DNA of 64,000 bases from the NCBI RefSeq assembly GCF_027942295.1, contig NZ_CP101416.1, positions 2,272,001 to 2,336,000 of the forward strand, given 5' to 3'. Position 1 is the first letter of the stretch. Every line of letters starts with the position of its first letter. Positions 24,325-33,811 of the stretch are shown here, piece after piece. The notes beneath the pieces were generated by a model. It was not told where the DNA came from. It did not search any database and saw nothing but the letters and a program-made list of their open reading frames with translations. A program made the position numbers and the translations under genes. Origin of the DNA: Pseudanabaena sp. Chao 1811. Lineage in GTDB: Bacteria; Cyanobacteriota; Cyanobacteriia; Pseudanabaenales; Pseudanabaenaceae.

Positions 24325-25484
24325 GCGATTCAAAAGTACCAATTCTCGACCTCTCTCCCCAGTACCAAAGCCTCAAATCTGAAATTTATGCGGCAATTGA
24401 TCGAGTATTGGAATCAGGTCAATTTATCATGGGGCCCGATGTCAAACAGTTCGAGCAAGAGGTAGCAAATTATTTAGGTGTTAAACATGCGATCGCCGTT
24501 AATTCTGGGACAGATGCTCTGGTGATTGGCTTGCGATCTCTCGGCATTGGTGCTGGCGATGAAGTGATTACTACGCCTTTTTCCTTCTTTGCTACGGCTG
24601 AGTCGATTAGTAGTGTTGGCGCAACACCCATTTTTGTCGATATTGATCCTAAGACTTTTAACATTGATCCTGCCAAAATCAAGGACAAAATCACATCTCG
24701 GACTAAGGCAATTATGCCTGTGCATCTCTATGGTAATCCTGCGGCAATGACGCAAATTATAGAGATTGCCCAAGCTCATGGATTGAAAGTAATTGAAGAC
24801 TGTGCCCAATCCTTTGGTGCTCGTTATGCAGGTTCCTGCTCAGGTTGTGAGAACTCTTGTAGTGACTCGATCCGCGCAGAAATTACAGGCAAAATGACAG
24901 GGACAATTGGTGATGTCGGTGCATATTCCTTCTTCCCTTCTAAAAATCTTGGGGCTTACGGAGATGGGGGACTCATCGCTACCAATGATGATGCGATCGC
25001 TGATCTTGCTAGAATGCTCCGCGTTCATGGCGCTAAGAAAAAATATCACAATGAAATCATTGGCTATAACTCACGTCTCGACACCTTACAAGCTGCTATC
25101 CTGCGGGTCAAACTGCCCCACATTGATGAGTGGAACGCAGGTCGCCGCCGTGTCGCCAGTCTATACACCCAACTGCTAGCAGATATCCCTGAAGTAGTTG
25201 CCCCCGAAGTAGTAACTGGGCATGTATTCCATCAATATACAATTCGGATTCTCAAAGGCGATCGGGACAAAATTGCCAGTACCCTTGCAGCACAAGGTAT
25301 TAGCACCATGATCTATTACCCCATTCCTCAAGATCAACTCCCTATATACGCAGGTAAGTATCCGCCTAATCCTATCAGTGACGAACTTGGTACACAGGTA
25401 TTAAGCTTGCCAATTTGGCCAGAACTGGATGAAGTAACTATCACGAGAATTATTGATTCTCTCAAGTTGGCTATTTATCAATAA
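24321..25484 (+). CDS. wbpE: DegT/DnrJ/EryC1 sugar aminotransferase, WbpE-like, with a cysteine insert
   Basis: A 387-residue PLP-dependent aminotransferase that would install the 3-amino group on the 3-keto-uronate. The fold-type I landmarks are GTDALVIGLRSLGIGAGDEVITTPFSFFATAE, VIEDCAQSFGARY and AYSFFPSKNLGAYGDGG with the PLP lysine at 208. Between the last two is an unusual stretch of about 20 residues (171-190) with Cys173, Cys176 and Cys180 (CSGCENSC). The standard WbpE has only a short loop there as I remember it. The insert keeps the frame. The gene is coupled to wbpD and followed by a 40-bp gap. Confidence 0.88.
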   Translation: MSDSKVPILDLSPQYQSLKSEIYAAIDRVLESGQFIMGPDVKQFEQEVANYLGVKHAIAVNSGTDALVIGLRSLGIGAGDEVITTPFSFFATAESISSVGATPIFVDIDPKTFNIDPAKIKDKITSRTKAIMPVHLYGNPAAMTQIIEIAQAHGLKVIEDCAQSFGARYAGSCSGCENSCSDSIRAEITGKMTGTIGDVGAYSFFPSKNLGAYGDGGLIATNDDAIADLARMLRVHGAKKKYHNEIIGYNSRLDTLQAAILRVKLPHIDEWNAGRRRVASLYTQLLADIPEVVAPEVVTGHVFHQYTIRILKGDRDKIASTLAAQGISTMIYYPIPQDQLPIYAGKYPPNPISDELGTQVLSLPIWPELDEVTITRIIDSLKLAIYQ

Positions 25485-25524
25485 GCTATAGATTTTTGTG
25501 TAATTCAATCAAAATACTTAATTA

Positions 25525-26502
25525 ATGGACATTCGCGGTAAAAATATTCTAGTTATTGGTGGAGCTGGCTTTATAGGCAGCCATGTAGTTGCTGAGCTTT
25601 TAAAAACCGATGTAGGTCAAGTAGTCATTTATGATAACTTTGCTCGTGGGAAATTCAGTAACATTGCCACTTACTTACAGGATTCCAGATGCACTATTTA
25701 TCCTAAAGGAGGGGACATAAGAGATATCGATGTCCTCAATGATGCAATGCAGGGAATTGATGGTGTTATCCATCTGGCAGCAATGTGGTTGCTTCACTGC
25801 AAGGATTTTCCGCGTACTGCTTTCCATGTCAATATTGAAGGCACTTTCAATGTGTTGGAAGCCTGTGTAAAAAACAATATCCAACGATTGGTTTATTCGT
25901 CATCCGCATCAGTATATGGTGATGCTGTAGAAGTACCGATGACTGAGGAACATCCCTTTAATAATCGTAATTTCTATGGAGCAACAAAAATCGCTGGTGA
26001 AGCCATGGCAAGAGCTTTTCATGATCGCTATGGACTTAGTTATGTAGGTTTACGCTACATGAATGTATACGGGCCACACCAAGATCAAACTGCTGCCTAT
26101 ACAGGCGTAATCCCAATCATGTTGAACAAAATAGATGCCAATGAAGCACCAATAATCAATGGGGATGGCAGTCAAGCCTATGACTTTATTTCAGTTCAGG
26201 ACACCGCTAGATGCAATGTACTAGCTCTACAAGCAGATATTACGGATCAGTTCTACAACGTAGGTACAGGTATACAGACCAGTATTCGAGATTTGTGCAA
26301 TTTGATTTTGGAACTCAAGCAATCAGATCTCAAGGTTACTTATAACCCCTACAGTGCTGATGATGCTCGTCGATTAGTACAAAACCGAATCGGTTGTCCA
26401 GAAAAGGCTAAGAAGGATCTAGGCTTTGTTTATAAAGACTCATTACGAGATGGTCTGCTAAACCTAATTTCTTGGCGTGATGCTAATCGGGGACAATACT
26501 AA
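25525..26502 (+). CDS. NAD-dependent sugar epimerase/dehydratase (extended SDR) 1
   Basis: A 325-residue extended SDR. The dinucleotide loop is VIGGAGFIGSHVV (residues 10-22). Catalytic Ser/Thr lies in VYSSSASVYGDAV, and Tyr and Lys in FYGATKIAGE. MNVYGPHQDQTAAYTGVIPIM and DFISVQDTA are typical of UDP-glucose/UDP-GlcNAc 4-epimerase-like enzymes. The substrate is unknown. It ends with a one-base overlap with the next aminotransferase (TAATG). The two may therefore act in sequence, making a keto or epimerised sugar and then an amino sugar. Confidence 0.85.
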   Translation: MDIRGKNILVIGGAGFIGSHVVAELLKTDVGQVVIYDNFARGKFSNIATYLQDSRCTIYPKGGDIRDIDVLNDAMQGIDGVIHLAAMWLLHCKDFPRTAFHVNIEGTFNVLEACVKNNIQRLVYSSSASVYGDAVEVPMTEEHPFNNRNFYGATKIAGEAMARAFHDRYGLSYVGLRYMNVYGPHQDQTAAYTGVIPIMLNKIDANEAPIINGDGSQAYDFISVQDTARCNVLALQADITDQFYNVGTGIQTSIRDLCNLILELKQSDLKVTYNPYSADDARRLVQNRIGCPEKAKKDLGFVYKDSLRDGLLNLISWRDANRGQY

Positions 26503-27644
26503 TGGAAAAGCGGAAAATTGCGATCTCTTTACCTAGTACTGGAGATGACGAGTGGCAAGCAGTCCGTGAACCTCTAAAAACTGGATGGCTCACTCAAGGT
26601 CCGAAAGTAGCTGCATTTGAAAAAGCTTTTGCCAAGCGTCATCAAGTTAAGCATGCGCTTGCTACAACTAGTTGCACGACTGGCTTACATTTAATCTTAG
26701 CTGCGGCTGGTATTGGTGCTGGTGATGAGGTAATCATCCCAGCATTTACTTGGGTATCTACAGCAAATGTTGTCCTTTATTGTGGTGCAACACCAGTATT
26801 TGTCGATGTTAGTCCAGTCACCAATAACATAAATACAGAAGACCTTGTTAAACGCATTACTCCTAAAACCAAAGCAGTAATCGCAGTACATTTGTTTGGA
26901 TTATGTGCTGATATTCCATATATTCGTTCAGTACTGCCACCTGAAGTACTTTTAGTTGAGGACTGTGCCTGCGCTGCTGGTGCTAGCCTCAACGGTATAC
27001 ATGCTGGTGGGTTAGGAGATGCTGGAGCATTCTCTTTTCATCCCCGTAAGTCTATCACCACAGGTGAGGGTGGTATGGTGACCACCAACAATGACGCTTT
27101 AGCAGAAACTGCGAATATTCTCCGTAATCACGGAGCAAGTATTTCAGAAGAACAGAGACATACTGGCTCTAGTCCTTATTTGTTGCCAGAGTTTAATTTG
27201 TTAGGGTTTAACTATCGGATGACCGACATTCAAGGGGCTGTAGGTTTGGTTCAGTTGGGCAAATTAGATCGATTTATCGCTGAGCGACAACAATGGGCTG
27301 AGTTTTACCGTGAGCAATTGTATGACATTTCTTGGCTACGATTGCCATGCTTCCCGACCAATGGCAATCATGCTTGGCAAGCCTTTGTCACCTATGTAGA
27401 TCCAGATAGAGCGCCAGTATCTCGTAATCAAATCATGGAGCAATTGCAATCTAAAGGTATAGCGACTCGTCCAGGTACTCATGCTGTCCATATGCTGGGG
27501 TATTACCGAGATTTATTGGGCTTAAAGCCAGATGACTTCCCTGGGGCTAAACAATGCAATGACAATACAATGGCTATCCCTTTGCATAACCGCATGACTG
27601 CGGAAGACTATGAATATGTGGTCAAAGCGCTGAAGGAAATTTAG
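26502..27644 (+). CDS. DegT/DnrJ/EryC1 sugar aminotransferase 2
   Basis: A 380-residue PLP aminotransferase, distinct from the WbpE-like one. TSCTTGLHLILAAAGIGAGDEVIIPAFTWVSTANV, LVEDCACAAGASLNG and SFHPRKSITTGEGGMVTTNN (PLP Lys183) give the family. The SFHPRKSITTGEGG wording is that of ArnB/perosamine-synthase type 4-aminotransferases, so a 4-amino sugar is a reasonable expectation. The formyltransferase and acetyltransferases further down could then modify that amino group. The start overlaps the previous stop by one base; asnB2 starts 3 bp after its stop. Confidence 0.88.
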   Translation: MEKRKIAISLPSTGDDEWQAVREPLKTGWLTQGPKVAAFEKAFAKRHQVKHALATTSCTTGLHLILAAAGIGAGDEVIIPAFTWVSTANVVLYCGATPVFVDVSPVTNNINTEDLVKRITPKTKAVIAVHLFGLCADIPYIRSVLPPEVLLVEDCACAAGASLNGIHAGGLGDAGAFSFHPRKSITTGEGGMVTTNNDALAETANILRNHGASISEEQRHTGSSPYLLPEFNLLGFNYRMTDIQGAVGLVQLGKLDRFIAERQQWAEFYREQLYDISWLRLPCFPTNGNHAWQAFVTYVDPDRAPVSRNQIMEQLQSKGIATRPGTHAVHMLGYYRDLLGLKPDDFPGAKQCNDNTMAIPLHNRMTAEDYEYVVKALKEI

Positions 27645-27647
27645 CTT

Positions 27648-29519
27648 ATGTGCGGTATCACTGGCATTTTTAATCTTACTGGTGAGCCTGTCTCACCAGT
27701 GATCTTGCGAAAAATGACTGATGCGATCGCCCATCGTGGTCCTGATGGCGAAGGATTCTATATTGATTGTTTCCTTGGTTTAGGACATCGGCGCTTAGCA
27801 ATCATTGATCTTTCAGCAGCGGGACATCAGCCCATGATATCGAGAAATCAAGAAGTTGTTCTAAGCTATAACGGTGAGATCTATAATTTTCAAGAACTAC
27901 GGGTAGAACTTGAGTCTTTAGGTCATCAGTTTCGATCACGTACCGATTCTGAGGTAATTCTCAATGCTTGGGTGGAGTGGGGTGCAGCCTGTGTTAACCA
28001 CTTTAATGGTATGTTTGCCTTTGCCATTTGGGACAAGCGTGATCAGTCGCTATATTTAGTACGCGATCGCTATGGTATCAAACCTCTTTACTATGCATGT
28101 TGGGGGCAGACTTTCCTATTTGGCTCAGAGCAGAAGGCAATTCTGGCACATCCTGAGGCTAAACGAGAGTTAGACAAAAAAGCTTTACTAGAGTATTTTA
28201 CCTTTCAAAATATCTTTACTGATCGCACCCTATTAGAAAACGTAAAACTACTTCCTGCTGCTAGTATTGCTCGTATTGCACTCGGTAGTAACGGCATTCC
28301 CAAAATTCATCACTATTGGGATTATCGATTCCGTGAGCCAGATCATCCACACGATCCTAGAGAATATCGCGAAGAACTAGATCGCCTCATGCGTCAAGCG
28401 GTCAGCCGTCAACTGATAACGGATGTGGAGATAGGAGCGTATCTTTCTGGTGGCATGGATTCGGGAACCATCACCGCTTTAGCATCCCGTGAATTACCTT
28501 ATATTAAAACTTTTACTTGTGGTTTTGATTTAAGTTCAGCTTCAGGTATTGAACTAGCTTTCGATGAAAGAGGTAAAGCTGAAGCAATGTCGGCTAGATT
28601 TAAAACTGAGCATTATGAAATGGTACTCAAAGCAGGTGACATGGAGCGATGTTTACCTAAGTTGGCTTGGCATATTGAGGAACCAAGAGTGGGGCAGAGC
28701 TATCCCAATTACTATGCTGCTCAGTTAGCAAGTAAGTTTGTTAAAGTTGTGCTATCTGGTTCAGGTGGCGACGAACTCTTTGGTGGCTATCCATGGCGCT
28801 ATTATCGTGCGACTGTTTGTCGAGATTTTGAAGACTATATAGATCAGTATTATTTCTACTGGCAAAGACTGATCCCTAATACCTCAATTGCTAAGGTGTT
28901 TGCCCCTATCTGGAATGATGTGAAAGATGTCTGGACACGAGATATTTTTCGAGATGTTTTTTTTACCCATGATAACCAACTTGAAAGACCAGAAGACTAT
29001 ATCAATCACTCACTATACTTTGAAGCTAAAACTTTTTTGCATGGCTTATTTGTGATTGAAGACAAGCTCAGTATGGCGCATGGGTTGGAAACTCGTGTTC
29101 CTTTTATGGATAACAATCTGGTGGATTTTGCTATGAGTTGTCCAGTAAACCTAAAGCTCAATAAACTGTCTTCGGTAATGCGGATTAATGAAAATGAGAT
29201 AGGAAATAAACAAGTCAAGTATTTCCAAAAAACAAAGGATGGCAAGCAGATTCTTCGTGATGTTATGGCAAAATATGTTCCAGAAGATATCACTAATGCC
29301 GCAAAGCAGGGTTTTTCAGCCCCAGATGCTAGTTGGTTCAAAGGTGAAAGTATCGACTTTGTGAAACGAAAGCTAATAAGCGGAAATGCCCAAATATATA
29401 ACTGGTTAGATCGAGAGACGTTGCAGAATCTAATTGGTGAGCATCTTTCTGGTGAAAAGAATCGTCGATTGTTGATATGGTCGTTATTAAATGTTGAAAT
29501 ATGGCTTGAAGGGAATTAA
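27648..29519 (+). CDS. asnB: AsnB-type amidotransferase 2
   Basis: A 623-residue class II glutamine amidotransferase/asparagine synthetase. Cys2 (MCGITGIF), AHRGPDGEG, GLGHRRLAIIDLS and YNGEIYNF form the glutaminase half. The PP-loop is YLSGGMDSGTITAL, and VIEDKLSMAHGLETRVPFMDNNLVDFA marks the synthetase half. All key residues are present. It is one of three such enzymes in the locus and is distinct from both others (SGGMDS instead of SGGLDS). A uronamide-forming role is inferred from context, not from the sequence. It lies 3 bp after the aminotransferase stop. The last HIP1 site before a 20-kb gap is inside this gene at 28063. Confidence 0.87.
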   Translation: MCGITGIFNLTGEPVSPVILRKMTDAIAHRGPDGEGFYIDCFLGLGHRRLAIIDLSAAGHQPMISRNQEVVLSYNGEIYNFQELRVELESLGHQFRSRTDSEVILNAWVEWGAACVNHFNGMFAFAIWDKRDQSLYLVRDRYGIKPLYYACWGQTFLFGSEQKAILAHPEAKRELDKKALLEYFTFQNIFTDRTLLENVKLLPAASIARIALGSNGIPKIHHYWDYRFREPDHPHDPREYREELDRLMRQAVSRQLITDVEIGAYLSGGMDSGTITALASRELPYIKTFTCGFDLSSASGIELAFDERGKAEAMSARFKTEHYEMVLKAGDMERCLPKLAWHIEEPRVGQSYPNYYAAQLASKFVKVVLSGSGGDELFGGYPWRYYRATVCRDFEDYIDQYYFYWQRLIPNTSIAKVFAPIWNDVKDVWTRDIFRDVFFTHDNQLERPEDYINHSLYFEAKTFLHGLFVIEDKLSMAHGLETRVPFMDNNLVDFAMSCPVNLKLNKLSSVMRINENEIGNKQVKYFQKTKDGKQILRDVMAKYVPEDITNAAKQGFSAPDASWFKGESIDFVKRKLISGNAQIYNWLDRETLQNLIGEHLSGEKNRRLLIWSLLNVEIWLEGN

Positions 29520-29568
29520 TTTATATAACCGATAGGTCATCAAATTTGCAAATTAAGTTTAGGGTTAT

Positions 29569-30207
29569 ATGAAGCATATCCTTAAGATATATGAAGATGC
29601 TTTTCAAAAGTATGGTGATTCGCAGCAAGCTGTACTTTGGCCTAAGGGACGACAAGAAGTTCGGTTTCATTCGCTAACACGTCATATCAGAGAAGAACGA
29701 AATTTCTCATTGCTTGATTACGGTTGTGGACTTGCACACCTAAAGCCATTTCTCGATGAGCGTTATAAAAATGTGGATTACTATGGTGCTGATGCTGTTA
29801 ATACGTTTGTCGAAACTTGTCGGTTAAAGTATCCTAAATCCCAATTCCTTCACGTGGAATCTCCAATTGATATTCAGGGAGAATTTGATTATATCGTTTC
29901 TTCTGGAGCGTTTAATATATTGTATAACGCTGATTTTACAGTGCACCGTACAATCGTTTTCGAGATAATCAAAGAACTGTTTCGTAAAACAAAAGTCTAT
30001 CTCTCAGTGAACATGATGACGGATATAGTCGATTTTCAGCAATCAGGTGCTTATCATCAAAATGTCTTAGACATATATAGCTTTGTTTCTGAAAACTTGT
30101 CGCGCAGATTAATACTTGATCAGTCATATATGCCCTACGAATTTACGCTAACAGTTTGGAAGGATCAGCACATTCAGCGACCAGCAAACCTTTATGAAAT
30201 TAGATGA
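29569..30207 (+). CDS. SAM-dependent methyltransferase
   Basis: A 212-residue class I methyltransferase. Motif I is FSLLDYGCGLAHLKPFL, followed by VDYYGADAVNTFVETC as the acidic strand and FDYIVSSGAFNILYN as the post-motif II region. The C-terminal half is short. The acceptor is unknown; sugar O-methylation is likely from context. The gene overlaps the following acyltransferase-like gene by 14 bp, suggesting coupled translation. Confidence 0.75.
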   Translation: MKHILKIYEDAFQKYGDSQQAVLWPKGRQEVRFHSLTRHIREERNFSLLDYGCGLAHLKPFLDERYKNVDYYGADAVNTFVETCRLKYPKSQFLHVESPIDIQGEFDYIVSSGAFNILYNADFTVHRTIVFEIIKELFRKTKVYLSVNMMTDIVDFQQSGAYHQNVLDIYSFVSENLSRRLILDQSYMPYEFTLTVWKDQHIQRPANLYEIR

Positions 30208-31237
30208 TCTGTCTATTGTTCAAATCAACTCAGTAGATGAGAATACCTATAACAACTTTGTGACAGGTCATTCCGAGTCAATGCTTTATTACTCTTTACC
30301 GTATATCAGAATGATTGCATCAATTACTGGCGGAGAAGAGACAACTTTAGTAGCGGTAGATAAATCCAATACAATCAGAGGCGTATTACCCATAATTGAG
30401 AGAAATGGTTTATTGGGGCGTGTATTGAATTCTTTGCCATATTATGGTAGCCACGGAGGCATATTAGCATCAGATTCGATAGCATCAGAGGCTCTAGTAA
30501 ATGAATACAATAAGCTTGTATTATCAGATGAAATCTGCACTGCGATGGTTGTTGGTAATCCACTCTCTACTACATCTGTATCTGGATTAAGTTATTCGAT
30601 TACGGATTATCGTATTGGACAGTTTACATGTATTGATTATAAAGAAAGCCATGCTGAGCAACTGATGCAGTCTTTTCATAGTAAGACAAGAAATATGATT
30701 CGTAAAGGAGAAAAATCCTATATTAGAACAAGTGAAGAGAATAATATGGTGGATTTTCTCATGAGAATTCATTTCGGTAATATGAAATCAATCGGTGGAC
30801 GAGCAAAGTCGGAAACATTTTTTCGTCTCTTTCCAAGATATTTTCAAGCAGGCAGGGATTATAAAATTTTTGTTGCCCGCATTGGGGGGGAACCTGTAGC
30901 AGCACTACTACTATTTTATTTTCGCAATACTGTAGAATACTTCATGCCTGTGATATGTGAGCCATACCGTGAAAAACAGCCGCTTAGTCTACTGATCTAT
31001 CATGCAATGGTAGAAGCATCAGAACGTGGTTTTTGTCTGTGGAATTGGGGTGGAACTTGGGCTAAACAAGAAGGGGTATATCACTTTAAGAAACGATGGG
31101 GTACTTATGATATTAACTATAAGTATTACATTCAAGTTAATAATCAAGATGTTTTTAATTTAAGTCGAGAAACTATACTAGAGCAGTACCCAGATTTTTT
31201 TGTCGTTCCCTTCAATTTACTTACATCATTGGATTGA
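30194..31237 (+). CDS. FemAB/GNAT-like acyl or aminoacyl transferase
   Basis: A 347-residue protein with the double-GNAT layout of the FemAB/Acetyltransf_6 group. The N-terminal lobe (PYIRMIASITGGEETTLVAVDKSNTIRGVLPIIERNGLLGRVLNSLPYYGSHGGIL) is followed by SKTRNMIRKGEKSYIRTSEE and the second acyl-binding lobe (KIFVARIGGEPVAALLLFYFRNTVEYFMPV). CLWNWGGTW and the closing YHFKKRWGT complete it. Members outside peptidoglycan synthesis transfer acyl or aminoacyl groups to amino sugars in some surface glycans. That role is inferred here. It lies between a methyltransferase (14-bp overlap) and a flavoprotein (3-bp gap). Confidence 0.72.
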   Translation: MKLDDLSIVQINSVDENTYNNFVTGHSESMLYYSLPYIRMIASITGGEETTLVAVDKSNTIRGVLPIIERNGLLGRVLNSLPYYGSHGGILASDSIASEALVNEYNKLVLSDEICTAMVVGNPLSTTSVSGLSYSITDYRIGQFTCIDYKESHAEQLMQSFHSKTRNMIRKGEKSYIRTSEENNMVDFLMRIHFGNMKSIGGRAKSETFFRLFPRYFQAGRDYKIFVARIGGEPVAALLLFYFRNTVEYFMPVICEPYREKQPLSLLIYHAMVEASERGFCLWNWGGTWAKQEGVYHFKKRWGTYDINYKYYIQVNNQDVFNLSRETILEQYPDFFVVPFNLLTSLD

Positions 31238-31240
31238 ACT

Positions 31241-32650
31241 ATGACGGGAAAGATTGTAATAAGTGGTTCGGGTATTTCAGGATTGTTGTGCGCCCTACTT
31301 CTTTGCCTCAAAGGTCAAGGCGACAAGATAATTATTATTGAAAAAAACAATGAGCTAGGTGGTTTACTTAGGCGTTTTCATTATGGAGAATGGGGCGATT
31401 TTGATTATGGTATGCACAACTTACTAGAAACGGGTATCGATGAACTTGATGCCCTCCTTTTTAGTCTTTTGCCTGAAGAAGAATGGCAAATATTAGATGA
31501 TAACAAACGCGATCTTGCGGGGATTTACTTTAATGGCAAACTCCAACAACACACACCTTACATAGACTTGCGAAGTCTTTCACAAGAAGATTATCATGCT
31601 TGCCTTGCAGATTTTTTGGCACATCTCGATAAGCAGAACCTAAAGAATGCTGCGGAAACTCATTTGACTGCATATGATTATGCTATACAGCGCTTTGGGG
31701 AATTATCAGCAAGCAAAACAATTCTTCCTTCTATTGAAAAAGTGCATAAGAAGAAAGCCTCTGAGCTTGATTTTATGGCAACCATATTCACCCCCATGAC
31801 ACGTCTTGCTTTCTGCGATGAAATTCTTGCTCGTGAATTAACTTTGTCACCTTTGCTCCGCGACCATATTGCTTGGTCTGACCAACGCACACTTCCCAAA
31901 GAGCGTACATCTGGGCGAAGAGCTCTTTATCCAATAAACTATGGTATGTACCGAATTGTGGAAGCGATCATTTATAGAATTAAAGATGCGGGTGCAAAAA
32001 TATTCACTCGTTCAGAAATTATTGAACTTAAAAAAAGTAATGGAAAAGTTCGGAGTGTAACATTTAGCTGTAATGATCAGAATCAAAATATTGAAAATGT
32101 TGAACAACTGATCTGGACAGGAAATATCCCGATGTTGGGGAATTACCTCGGCGTAGATTTTACGGGTTTAAAATATGACAAGCCACTAAAAACAATCGTT
32201 GTCAATATGGTGGTAGACGTTCCTCCGAAATCGATGGGAGATCTATACTATTTTTTCTGTTACGATAAGCTATTTCATACTTATAGGCTTACCAATTTTA
32301 GGAATTATTGTCACGGTGCAGGTCGAAATGGTGGTTATCCCATTTGTATGGAGATGCTAATGGACGATGAAACAGTAAAAATGTCTGATCCATCTCAAAT
32401 TGCTAGTCATGAGTATAAGCTTTTTGGCTTTTTAGAAAATTCAAAAATCCTTTTCTCCAAAGCTGAATTTCTAGATAGCGGATTTCCAATGCCTACAGTT
32501 AATAACATCAACAACATTAGAGTAATCCGTAACGCTATCTATGATATGAATTTGGACAATGTTCAACTTCTTGGGATACTAGCGAAAGACAATTTGTTTT
32601 TTCAGACGGATGTGCTTATTGACGTTTACCAAAAAATGATTTGGAATTAA
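31241..32650 (+). CDS. FAD-dependent amine-oxidase/UGM-like flavoprotein
   Basis: A 469-residue flavoprotein. It starts with a Rossmann ADP-binding motif (VISGSGISGLLCALLLCLKG...IIIIEKNNELGGLLRRF) and continues GDFDYGMHNLLETG. This resembles UDP-galactopyranose mutase and protoporphyrinogen-oxidase-like enzymes. The middle and C-terminal parts (MYRIVEAIIYRIKDAGAKIFTRSEIIEL; LIWTGNIPMLGNYLG; VQLLGILAKDNLFFQTDVLIDVYQKM) are also in line with that fold. Oxidation or ring rearrangement of a nucleotide sugar is possible; the exact reaction is not evident. It is tightly packed between neighbours with gaps of 3 bp on each side. Confidence 0.72.
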   Translation: MTGKIVISGSGISGLLCALLLCLKGQGDKIIIIEKNNELGGLLRRFHYGEWGDFDYGMHNLLETGIDELDALLFSLLPEEEWQILDDNKRDLAGIYFNGKLQQHTPYIDLRSLSQEDYHACLADFLAHLDKQNLKNAAETHLTAYDYAIQRFGELSASKTILPSIEKVHKKKASELDFMATIFTPMTRLAFCDEILARELTLSPLLRDHIAWSDQRTLPKERTSGRRALYPINYGMYRIVEAIIYRIKDAGAKIFTRSEIIELKKSNGKVRSVTFSCNDQNQNIENVEQLIWTGNIPMLGNYLGVDFTGLKYDKPLKTIVVNMVVDVPPKSMGDLYYFFCYDKLFHTYRLTNFRNYCHGAGRNGGYPICMEMLMDDETVKMSDPSQIASHEYKLFGFLENSKILFSKAEFLDSGFPMPTVNNINNIRVIRNAIYDMNLDNVQLLGILAKDNLFFQTDVLIDVYQKMIWN

Positions 32651-32653
32651 TTT

Positions 32654-33811
32654 ATGGAAAAACTATCTCTCGGACAGATTTCTTTTTATTGGCGGATGAC
32701 ATCAAAACCTAACGTCCCTATAAATCCTGTTCCTGATTTTGTTGAATTTGAATTCGATTTTCTTAAGGATTATCAACTTATTATTCAAAGTCGTAACGAG
32801 AAAACGTGGACTTATCTAGAAAGGATTTATCGTGAAAACTACAATGTAGGATATTTGCAAGAAGGGCATTCTCTAGCGGACCAATATGGCGGCGATTTTA
32901 TTGCCTGTATCGAAAGCGCGTTAGCCAAGTATAGTCCAAAAGCAAAGCGGATTACAGAGATAGGAGCAGGTGGAGGCTATATTCTCAAAAAGTTTAAGGA
33001 GAAGGGCTATGAAGTAGCGATGATCGATCCTAGTCCTATTGCTGCTGCAAAAGGTAAAGAATTTGACATTGAGGTTATTCCTGAATTTTATCCAACTCAG
33101 AGTTCCATTCCCAACTCAGATGTTATCTTGCATTACGATGTCCTAGAGCATATTCCAAATCCATCTGATTTTATTTCTCACCATATTGCTAATCTTAACC
33201 CTAACGGAATAGTTGTCTTTGCTGTTCCAGATTGTTCGCCCTATATCGCATTTGGCGACATTTCAATGATTTTGCATGAGCATCTCAACTATTTTGATGC
33301 GGAATCATTGCGTAATGTAGTTGAGGCAGGAGGTCTAGAAGTATTAGAAATTCTTAAAGGTGGATATGGTGGTGTATTATATTGCATAGCTAGAAGTTCT
33401 AATGCTAATCCCCAGGTTTGGAGTTCAAAGAGTGGTACAAATAAATTTAATGATTTTATATCTAGTGTGAAGTCACTTAGCAGCCAGTTAGATCAATTTA
33501 TAACTGAAGGTCTCATGGCAGGAAATACTCTTGGGTGTTATGTCCCTCTACGTGCTATTCCTTATCTTTCGAGAATTGGTGTGACTAGTGGGTTTCGCTT
33601 CTTTGATGATGATTCGGGTATTTACGGGAAATATTTTGATGGCTTCCCAGTTCCAATCGAGAATATGAATGATTTGAAAGAAAATCCAGTTTCGCATTTA
33701 ATAATTCTGAGTTTTGCTTTTGGGAATAAAATCAGAGATCGTATTAATGAACAAATATCTGATCATAAGATAAACATTTTTTGTCTGAGCGATATACTAC
33801 CAAATCTATGA
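32654..33811 (+). CDS. Methyltransferase with a C-terminal sugar-binding-like domain
   Basis: A 385-residue protein. The central SAM-binding domain has ITEIGAGGGYILKKFKEKGYEVAMIDPSP and VILHYDVLEHIPNPSDFISH with the next strand GIVVFAVPD. The N-terminal 95 residues and the C-terminal 150 (LGCYVPLRAIPYLSRIGVTSGFRFFDDDSGIYGKYFDGFPVPI) resemble the three-part build of NDP-sugar C-methyltransferases, though no N-terminal Cys cluster is seen. Methylation of a sugar or sugar-linked group is inferred. Its stop overlaps the next start (ATGA). Confidence 0.72.
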   Translation: MEKLSLGQISFYWRMTSKPNVPINPVPDFVEFEFDFLKDYQLIIQSRNEKTWTYLERIYRENYNVGYLQEGHSLADQYGGDFIACIESALAKYSPKAKRITEIGAGGGYILKKFKEKGYEVAMIDPSPIAAAKGKEFDIEVIPEFYPTQSSIPNSDVILHYDVLEHIPNPSDFISHHIANLNPNGIVVFAVPDCSPYIAFGDISMILHEHLNYFDAESLRNVVEAGGLEVLEILKGGYGGVLYCIARSSNANPQVWSSKSGTNKFNDFISSVKSLSSQLDQFITEGLMAGNTLGCYVPLRAIPYLSRIGVTSGFRFFDDDSGIYGKYFDGFPVPIENMNDLKENPVSHLIILSFAFGNKIRDRINEQISDHKINIFCLSDILPNL

